From contig MU624662.1 in NCBI GenBank assembly GCA_025349905.2, positions 6,657 to 33,659 on the forward strand: a DNA stretch of 27,003 nt, given 5' to 3'. The notes beneath the pieces are model-generated. The model saw nothing but the letters and a program-made list of their open reading frames with translations. It ran no database searches and was not told where the DNA came from. This document shows positions 19,967 through 27,003 of the stretch, piece by piece. Position 1 is the stretch's first letter, and each line of letters begins with the position of its first letter. The DNA is from Blastocladiella britannica. Lineage: Eukaryota; Blastocladiomycota; Blastocladiomycetes; Blastocladiales; Blastocladiaceae. The translations under genes were made by a program, and so were the position numbers.

Positions 19967-21109
19967 ATGTTCAAACTCTTGATCTCAAGATTGGCCGCAG
20001 CGTACCGGATCTCGACGGCCGCTGCTCTGGCAGGTGCGCTAGTTTACTGGTATTTCGTGCAGTCTCCGCCGTTTTCACCTCGGGACCAGAGAACTGTTGG
20101 TTCGATCATATTTAGTCCCTGGCTGGGAACATAGGCGCTCAAAAGAAAAAAAATATTACAGAAATTGAAGACCGTCCTTGCGTATTCCCGGGCGATCCAC
20201 TGGCCCACATTGCGCCGTGGCCGTGGTGCACCTCCTACACGCTCCCAGTTTCCATTTCAACTGCGCCTGATCACAACCCCGCCGATCAGCTTTCATCGTA
20301 CGCTCCATACGATCCCGAGCTTGAGGCCGACTTGGCATTTGCACCTGGAGCTGAATGGGACCTCGATGTGACTCGCATCTCCCATCACGGGACGGAAACA
20401 ACAACCGACATCGTGTCATTTGCGCTGAATCCGCCAACCATGGATAGCGTAAGTGTAGTGCCAGAAAAAATATCAATAGATCAGACTCGCCTGCGTGCGC
20501 GGCCCCGACAGGTGCCGCCAGCGTGTGTGAGCGAGCGATTTGCGATCGCCATCCGCGATCCCCAACGGATCCGCGGCGCGCGCAATGCATGTGCTCGGGT
20601 CGGTATGGTGCTTGCAAGCGTGGATTCCGTCACGGATGCTGCCGATGTTCGTGCCTGTACGTATTCCAACTCTTTTTTTTTTGTACTGGGATATGCTTCT
20701 GACACTCCCCTGAAAATGGGTAGTAATTGGATCATGTCCCCAAAGTCAAGCGCTGGGCGTGCACGCAGCCGATTGGAACGAGCAGACATGGGGATCCAGT
20801 GGGGTTGCAGTGGAGATTTCGAGGGGCAACCAACTACGCGCAACCCTTCCTACGGGTGATCCACGACCATCGTTGTGCCAGCTGCCACCTCTCACGCGAC
20901 CACCTGTCCGGATTTGGACATCACCCAACCGGGCAGTGCTGGGTATCACGGCTCGCGCCGATCCACTGCTGGTCGACCAAATGATGGAGCGGTACCGTTG
21001 CACAGGAGATGTCAGTCCAAGAGTCCAAAACGAGGAGATTGATGCACTGCTCGCCACGGCACGCAGCGATCCGGCCGGCATCATTCAAACCTTTTTTTGT
21101 ACCGGTTGA
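19967..21109 (+). CDS. Predicted type II membrane or secreted protein, possibly C-type-lectin-like
   Basis: Four exons, 19967-20099, 20162-20448, 20512-20656 and 20724-21109, encode about 316 residues. Introns are 62, 63 and 67 nt. The second has a GTAAGT donor and a length divisible by three, so read-through is also open. The first intron's donor (GTTCGA) is the least certain; a GTCCCT donor would also keep frame. An in-frame ATG at 19943 lies only 23 nt past the IWS1 stop, so 19967, preceded by an A-run, is preferred. An N-terminal hydrophobic anchor (ISTAAALAGALVYWYFV) precedes a Cys-containing exterior region. The part reading NACARVGMVLASVDSV, then SCPQSQALGVHAADWNEQTW, then LCQL has the Cys, Trp and spacing feel of C-type-lectin-like modules, but I cannot assign it firmly. 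It is convergent with MOB4, stops 47 bp apart. Confidence 0.5.
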
Positions 21110-21156
21110 TATCATTGTTTTCATTATAAATAAAAAAATCATTTCTCAGCTGATGA

Positions 21157-22019
21157 CTACAGAGGCACCTGCTGCGGGATCAGAATGGTGTCCATTCCCA
21201 TCAAGTCGAATCGAAGCACAAACGCCAAAAACCGCGCGTACAGCGCTGACTCGACCTCGGCCCGCTCAAACGCTGCCCGGTGATGGAAGAACGCGTGGGC
21301 AAAGATCCGGTATAGGCGGCGGGCAATGTTGGCGAACTGCTGGCCCGCAGTGCCCGGCATCGAGACGCGCGATGGAAAGTATTTCGGGTTGTTGAGGAGG
21401 CCGCAGGCGCCGTCGAGGGTGTGCACAATGTAGTCGAATGCGCAGCACTGTTCCGTTAGTTTGTCAGTTTGTGGTTAGAATATCAAAGGTACATAACGTA
21501 CATGCTGCGGGCTCGGATGCGCGGCACAGAGGTACTGCCATTCGTTGGCCTTCATTTGCGGGCACGACTGGGTCGAGCACTCGGCGTCCAGGGCCACCAC
21601 AAAGATCGAGAGCTCGGAGCAGAATTGGCTGTTACATATATAAAAAGTCAGTGTTATACCAATACCATTAGAAAAAGTAAACGAACCGCAAGTGCTCGTA
21701 CTGCCAGACCAGCGGATCGCCGTCGGGTGGGACTGCCACCAAGTGCTCGGGCTCGTGACGGCGCAAGCGTACCTGTGCCTGAAGGTATTCCTGGTACGCA
21801 AAGGGCGAGTCGAGCGCGTCGAGTGCTGGTACGGGTGCGAACGACGCGTAAAAGTCCTGTCATAGCATTCCTTTCAGTGAGATATTGTATAGATCACCCT
21901 TCAAATAAATATATACAAACCTCCCACTTGGTGCCAGGTACGTTGCGCTGAACCGGAGCGGTGGTGCCGCCGGCGTTGGTGCCGCTGAGGAGGAGGAGAG
22001 CGCTTGCAATGTCGGCCAT
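21157..22019 (-). CDS. MOB4: MOB4 / phocein, MOB-family scaffold protein
   Basis: Four exons on the minus strand, 22019-21921, 21856-21687, 21628-21502 and 21447-21157, encode 228 residues; animal phocein is about 225. Introns are 64, 58 and 54 nt. Diagnostic segments are WQYEHLRQFCSELS, CAAHPSPQHCCAFDYIVHTL, NPKYFPSRVS and RRLYRIFAHAFFHHR. Zinc ligands fit the MOB fold: Cys107, Cys112, His183 and His188, with the expected five-residue spacing in each pair. HTLDG and the FPSRVS loop point to the phocein/MOB4 subgroup rather than MOB1. MOB4 is a core subunit of the STRIPAK phosphatase-kinase complex, acting in cell polarity, septation and cytoskeletal control. The ATG at 22019 sits in an AAGATCAAGATG context. 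It is complete and head-to-head with TPPP. Confidence 0.93.
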
Positions 22020-22227
22020 CTTGATCTTCTTATTTTTAGAAATTTGAATGAATTGCTGCTGTTGAAAGAGAAACTCTGCCGAACTGGGCAAGTTGGACTC
22101 TTCGCAATATCCAGATCCGGCAGGTACAATATCCCTTTCAGCATACCAGCATATTTAAATATTTTTTAAAAAGCGTCTTTTTCTGGAATTCCTTTGCATA
22201 CTTTGCAAAACACACATAAAATATATA
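22020..22227. promoter_or_regulatory. Divergent promoter region of MOB4 and TPPP
   Basis: The 208 bp between the two start codons are much more A/T-rich than the flanking genes. TATA-like stretches lie near 22150-22170 and at 22220-22227 (ATATATA directly before the TPPP ATG). No specific factor site is recognised. Confidence 0.5.
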
Positions 22228-23601
22228 ATGACGGATTCAACGCCCACAACTGACCCAGCAACTACAGCGGCAGCAGCTACTCCCGGCCCCATCGTCAAAG
22301 CATCAGCGTCATCCGAGCTCAGCAGCACCGGCTTCCCGGCTGCCGCCATGACCTTAGAGGAGCGCGAGCAGCGCTTGCACGAGCTCTTCGAGTCGTTTGC
22401 GTCGTTCGGCGCCTCGTCGTCGCGCCCGTCGGTGGCCGCCGCGACTGATGGCCCTCTGATTGACTCGGCCCGGTTTGTCAAGTTCTTTCGCGACACGGGT
22501 CTCCTCGACTCGCATTTGACTCAGACTACGCTCGACATCCACTTTGCGAAAGCCAAGTCGCAGTTCAAGCGTGCCGACCGGAAACTTCCCTTTGATGCGT
22601 TCCTGTATGCGCTGCAGCTGGCGGCAGTCTCAAAGTACGGTGGGGCGATGAGCGAAAACGAGGCCCTGGAGCAGATCATCATCGAGGCATGCAATGGGTC
22701 GGGGCCGATTGCCCGTGGAACGGTACTTATTTTTCTTTATTTGTTTTTTCCTCTCGGTCGGTCGTCGGCGGGGCCAGCGATGGCAGGTGGCGACAAAAAC
22801 GCTTTTCTGCTCTGCTTTTTTTTTTCTGCGACGTTTTGCATTTTTATCATTGTGGCGCCTCCACGTTTTGAATAAACGCTGGTTTCTCACTTGCCCCGCC
22901 ATGGAATTAGGTCACTGCGACTGGAGGTATCTACTCCAAGCTCACCGATCCGACGCTGTACACGGGCCAGCACAAGGACAAGCCCACGGGCTCGTCGGGC
23001 GGTGCTTCCCGCGAAGTGACGATCGAAGAGTCCCGCACGTCGCGCTCAAAGTCTCGCTGTACGTTTGCTCTCCATGTTCTTGAGGAAATGCACACTAACC
23101 AAATGATTTAAAAAAGCCCGCCCCGGATCGCGGTCCGCTTCGCGCTCGGGCTCGGTCTCGGACCTGACGTCGGCGCTGGCCGGCGCCTCCATCAGCACCC
23201 CGCGCGCCGCCGCCGCCACCGCGTCCTTCTCGACGCTGTCTAGCACGTCGGCGGGCCCCTCGGCCACCACCGGCCACTCCCCGCGGGCATCGCGCACGTC
23301 GCTCGCCTACAAGCCCACCGCATCGTCCACGTCGCGCATGTCGCTGGCCGCATCGGGAGCCACCGGCGGGTCCCGTGGAAACTTGACAGGCTCCAACGCC
23401 AAGCTCGGATCGCCCGACTACGTGCCCACAGTGCCGTCGATCCCGAAAGGGTCGGTGTTTGACCGCCTTACTAACACAAAGGGGTACACGGGCAGCCACC
23501 GCGAGCGGTTTGACGAGGATGGCCGTGGCCGCGGGAAGGCCGGGCGCGTGCAGGAGAACGTGGGCACGCAGTCGCTCGAGAAGCTGGTGTCGCGCAACTG
23601 A
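22228..23601 (+). CDS. TPPP: p25-alpha / tubulin polymerization-promoting protein (long form)
   Basis: Three exons, 22228-22722, 22911-23058 and 23117-23601, encode 375 residues. The first intron is 188 nt, about three times the local norm; the second is 58 nt. Residues about 45-165 are the p25-alpha core: LFESFASFGAS, ARFVKFFRDTGLLDSHLTQ, DIHFAKAKSQ, LPFDAFLYALQLAA. A motif GIYSKLTDPTLYTGQHKDK follows at about 172-190. A long Ser/Thr/Ala-rich linker leads to a second, canonical C-terminal motif at about 328-358: RLTNTKGYTGSHRERFDEDG. TPPP proteins bind and bundle microtubules and are associated with organisms that build cilia or flagella, so this gene supports a zoospore-forming source. The duplicated motif and linker make the protein larger than animal TPPP. 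It is complete. Confidence 0.9.
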
Positions 23602-23781
23602 GTTGCTGTATTTTATTGCGGTTGTGCGCTTCAACCGGTATAAGGAGCGGGAGTAACGGATTTTGCATGGTTAAAAATGGAACGATTATAAAAGCAAACC
23701 TGCAGTAAGGGAGTATAAAGTCGGATTTCCTCCTTCGCCCTCTCTCGCCGCAGTACACCAGTAACAAAACCAAATATAACA
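23602..23781 (+). promoter_or_regulatory. Intergenic promoter with TATA-like boxes before the CDF gene
   Basis: TATAAAAG at 23687-23694 and TATAAAG at 23714-23720 lie about 95 and 68 nt before the CDF start codon. Both resemble core TATA elements. The first part of the stretch is probably the TPPP 3' untranslated region. Confidence 0.4.
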
Positions 23782-25306
23782 ATGTCCATTCGATCATCTG
23801 AAGTCTCCATCCCAGACTCGCCGCCAGTGTCCCCTGCCTCGCTACTGCCGCACATTGAATCTGTCGGCGATGGTGGCGGGAACGGGCGTCCGGACCTCGT
23901 CGTTGACATTGAACCTGCCGGACCGAGCTCGAGCGGATCCCCTTCGCCCGGCCTGGACCATCCCTGGCTCAACTCTGGCCTCAGTTCTCGGCTGACGACT
24001 TCGCGCAAAACTCCCGAGGAATTGGCAAAGCTCAAGGCCCAGGGCGGGGCGGCAGGCGCTCGAGTGGTCAAGTTTTACGAGGAACAGAATGACCTGATTG
24101 ACGACTACCTCACTCCGCTGCTACCGGTCGACGACGAAGAGAAACGCACTGCCCAAGTCACTCGGGCGGTCAAACTCAGTCTCGCCGCGAACGTTGTTCT
24201 TTTGATGTGCGATTTATCATAACAAAAAGATTATTGGGATGCGCTGACACTGGGAAATCCCCCCCCCCCCAAAAAAAAAAAAAGTTGCCAAGCGACCGCA
24301 GCGATCTTGTCGGGCTCCATGTCCTTGTTTGCCACCGCTGCTGACGCATTTATGGACATTTTGTCGGGAATCATCCTGTTTATGGCCGATCGCGCTGCCA
24401 AGCACCAGAATCTCTTGGATTACCCCACTGTACGTTGATCCATTCTTTTTATTTAATGTCATGGACTTTGATAAAAATGGGAATCGCAGGGGAAACGGCG
24501 CTACGAAACGATCGGCATCATTGTCTTCGCCACGCTCATGTCCGCGCTGTCCATTCAGCTCGTGTTGGAGGCAGTGCGCACACTGGCAGCCGCTCATCCC
24601 CATGCACTCGAAACCAACATTGTGCAATACGTGCTCATTGGCTTTGGATTGGGTTCGTCTTTCAGTTCCATGTCATATCAGTTGTTTCGCTCAAATCTCA
24701 TTGAATAACAAAACACAAAAACAGCCAGCAAGCTCAGCCTCTATTTCTACTGCGCGCGGCTCCAGAGCCACTCGGCGTCGGCTCGGACACTCATGATTGA
24801 CCACATGAACGACCTCATTCTGAACGCGTCGGGTCTCGCGCTTGCCATCCTGGCAGAAAAAGTGATCTGGTACCTGGATCCCATTGGCGCTCTGCTGATT
24901 GGGCTTTTGATTATGCGGTCATGGTCCATGGCCGCTTGGGGTGCGATTAACTCCTTCAAATTTTTTTTTTTCGGTTGAGAACTCACATTGAGTGATAGAA
25001 AACGTGCAACTGCTGGTGGGCAAGTCGGCGTCGCCCGCCGTGCTCAACAAGATCACATTCCTTGCTGCCACGCACGACCCACGTGTCCAGCAAATCGAGA
25101 CCTGCCGCGCGTACTGGCTGGGAAACAGCATGTTTGTAGAAGTCGATATTGTCCTATCGCCGGACATGACGTTGCGCGAAGCTCACGACATTGGCGAGGC
25201 ACTGCAAATCAATCTAGAGCACTTGCCCAATGTGGAGCGTGCGTTTGTTCATTGCGATTACGAGTTTGAGCACCGACCAGAGCATCGGAGTAGTGTTTTG
25301 CAGTAA
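23782..25306 (+). CDS. Cation diffusion facilitator, manganese-type transporter
   Basis: Five exons, 23782-24206, 24285-24429, 24490-24652, 24725-24940 and 24999-25306, encode 418 residues. Introns are 78, 60, 72 and 58 nt, with GTGCGA, GTACGT, GTTCGT and GTGCGA donors. An N-terminal cytosolic region of about 130 residues precedes the membrane part. Membrane helix 2 carries ATAADAFMDILSG (D162-x3-D166). Helix 5 carries MIDHMNDLILN (D270-x3-D274). Two DxxxD metal sites are characteristic of the Mn-selective branch of CDF/MTP transporters rather than the Zn branch. The C-terminal domain (WENVQLLVGKSASP, FVEVDIVLSPDMTLREAHD, VERAFVHCDYEFEHRPEH) closely follows plant MTP8-11-like proteins. It probably exports Mn from the cytosol into vacuole or Golgi. 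It is complete. Confidence 0.9.
24259..24283 (+). repeat. C12-A13 homopolymer pair inside an intron
   Basis: Twelve C followed by thirteen A end one base before the AG of the first CDF intron, so the A-run takes the place of a normal 3' splice-site tract. It is also a likely place for length errors in sequencing. Confidence 0.8.
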
Positions 25307-25339
25307 TATATTTTACATAGGATTGCAAAGGAAAGCAAT

Positions 25340-25388
25340 ATGTGAAGGCGACCCTGGATCGTCATAAACACTGGGTCGGCCTTCACAT
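25340..25388. repeat. Near-perfect inverted repeat (hairpin) between two genes
   Basis: The left arm ATGTGAAGGCGACCC (25340-25354) and right arm GGGTCGGCCTTCACAT (25373-25388) pair over 15 bp with a single bulged base. The loop is 18 nt. It lies 34 bp past the CDF stop and 46 bp before the next start codon, so it would be transcribed in the CDF 3' UTR or lie in the next promoter. Confidence 0.75.
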
Positions 25389-25433
25389 GTAATACCACTT
25401 CCTATCCGAATTCCTCCATAAAACTGTAAAAAC

Positions 25434-27003
25434 ATGCGGATTCCTTCACATCGCACAATCCTGCACTGGATCGCGCTCCTTCTACTCCTTGTAATCACAT
25501 ACTCTCCGAAAGTGTCGGGCACTGCCCTCACCAAATCCCTGGCCGACCTCAGCGCCAATTGCCGCCAATGTACACGCCGATCCGAGATCGTGGTGCCCAT
25601 GATCACCAACAGCGACTGGGTGCTCAAAGCGTTCTGGACTTCTCTGGCCAAAGGGTTTACGCGAGCTACCGAGCTGTACAATGTCACGTCGGTGCTGATG
25701 CAACCCGTCTCGTTCTCGCCTGCAAATGAGGCGGCGCTGGTCGCCAAAGCCGCTCAGAATTACACCATGATTGGCACCACTGTTGGTACGGATCGCCCAT
25801 CATTTGATCGTTGTTTCTATGGGCACTCATCGCTCTGGAAATATTAGCCGATCTGGCCAATGTCGCACCGGCCATTAGCGCTGCGGTGCAGAATGGAACT
25901 ACTGTAGTCACATTCAACGTCGGCGACTTGTTCCTTGCCCAGGACAATGCCATGAACCATATTGGCCAGCCCGAGTCGGTCGCTGGCGCCAAAATGGGTG
26001 GACGCATGGTCGCGCTCGGGAGCACCAACATTGTGTGCATTATGCACCAAATCGGCAGTGCCGGTCAGACTCAGCGGTGCCAAGGTGCCAATACCGGTGC
26101 ATTAGCAGCCAATTGTATGCTCCCATTTCCTTTTGAGATCCAAATGCAGCATTTGACTCTTCCTCGTGGTTGATTCAGCCCTGGTAACGTTTACGACGAT
26201 TACTGCGGACGGTAGTTCGGTGCCCTCGCTAACGGCAACCGTGAACGCGTACCTTGACGCCAACCCGACCACCGACGGCATTATTTCCCTGTCGCAAGAT
26301 GTCGTCAACTACTACGTGGCAATCCTGCAGACCCGCGGTCAAACCAGCACGGTGCGGCTGGCCACGTTCGATGTCAACTTGGACATTATTTCCAAGATGG
26401 CGAGCAACAAGATCGCATACTGTGTCGACCAGCAGCAAGTGTTGCAAGGGTTTGGAACCATGCTCTTGCTCAAGGCGTTTTACATGACGCGCGGGCAAAA
26501 GTTGCTGACCAAGGTTCTGCTCACGGGACCGTCGGTGGTCACAAGCGTCAACTCGGGTCCGATCAGCTGCCGATTGGACAATGCGCAGGCGGGTTGTGTA
26601 GCGACCCTTGCTTCTGTACGATTTTTTTTTCTGTGTTCATTCTTGTGTGTTGGACTCACTTACCCTAAAATTTAAATTAGTCGGTCACGATTGGCGTGGT
26701 GGGCCTCAACCCCTGGTCCATTAGCGACTCCAACACGCAGCAAACGCAATACGGAGCGCTCAACGCGGCGCGCGAGCACGGAGTCAAGCTCAAGTTCCTG
26801 GACGCCGGCACCTACGACTTGCAGGCGCTCTCGACTGCGGTGCAGACCGCCATTACTGGACGCACCATCTCGGCGCTAATCATGCCGTTCCCGTCCACGG
26901 CCAGTGGGCAGGACTTTGGCGCGCTCGCAGACCAAGCGGCAGCCGCCAGCATCCCCGTCTTCACGTACGGCACAGGCGCGATCCGAGGCGCAGCCAAGGT
27001 CGC
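25434..27003 (+). CDS. Secreted or receptor-type protein with periplasmic-binding-protein-like domains (3' end outside window)
   Basis: Four exons are visible, 25434-25785, 25848-26114, 26179-26615 and 26681 to the edge, giving 459 codons. Introns are 62, 64 and 65 nt. Residues about 1-29 are a signal peptide or anchor (ILHWIALLLLLVITYSP). The first domain runs from EIVVPMITNSDWVLKAFW through PAISAAVQNGTTVVTFN, QPESVAGAKMGGRMVALG and NPTTDGIISLSQDVV to the end of exon 3. This is the layout of type I periplasmic (sugar-binding-like) proteins. Exon 4 restarts the fold: SVTIGVVGLNPWSISDSN, ALNAAREHGVKLKFLDAG, IPVFTYGTG. Two such domains therefore appear in tandem. In eukaryotes this fold is usually the extracellular ligand sensor of class C GPCRs, cyclases or channels. 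A membrane part may lie beyond the window; the ligand is unknown. Confidence 0.7.

Noticed and set aside
1..27003. CRISPR arrays, tRNA or rRNA genes, bacterial operons
   Set aside because: No regularly spaced direct repeats, no cloverleaf or rRNA sequence seen, and the spliced gene structures are eukaryotic.

Overview
The window is nuclear DNA of a eukaryote, most likely a zoosporic (flagellated) fungus. Blastocladiomycota such as Allomyces, Catenaria or Blastocladiella is my best guess. The sequence is visibly GC-rich, genes lie close together, and introns are mostly 54-78 nt with GTACG-like donors and T-runs in their 5' half. A p25-alpha/TPPP gene, typical of flagellates, sits beside fungal-type IWS1, MOB4 and Mn-type CDF genes. 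The lineage is inference; no rRNA or tRNA is present to test it.

Layout. (1) 196-3293, minus: a large disordered protein with an integrase-like H2C2 zinc finger, one intron. (2) 3294-4989: gene-poor. (3) 4990-6175, minus: an old LINE relic, then a 5'-incomplete gene that may be PEX11-like. (4) 6176-12128: a cluster of one repeat family whose members carry a Trp motif (LDWWW-like) about every 35 residues. It holds a broken plus-strand copy, an N-terminal fragment, a broken minus-strand copy and one intact 502-residue gene. (5) 12368-14290, minus: a 5'-truncated LINE with RNase H and a poly(A) tail. (6) 14885-16956: an F-box protein. (7) 16952-18293: another N-terminal relic of the Trp-repeat family and a broken protein with two HNH-like zinc units. 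(8) 18345-25306: a compact housekeeping block with IWS1, a possible lectin-like membrane protein, MOB4 (minus), TPPP and a manganese-type CDF transporter. (9) 25434 to the window end: a secreted or receptor-like protein with periplasmic-binding-protein folds, cut by the window edge.

How the parts relate. The right third is orderly: open frames join across GT-AG introns with consistent phase, and spacers are short. The left two thirds are dynamic: the Trp-repeat family has multiplied and decayed there, LINE pieces have landed, and truncated genes meet at shared breakpoints. MOB4 and TPPP are head-to-head across 208 bp. The intact Trp-repeat gene and its broken neighbour are head-to-head across 169 bp.

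Main candidates for something undescribed are the Trp-periodic repeat family, the double HNH-like protein, the H2C2 regulator, and the 28-nt segment that must be removed to keep the F-box gene open. Exon joins were read by eye from splice signals and reading frame; no alignment or transcript data were available.
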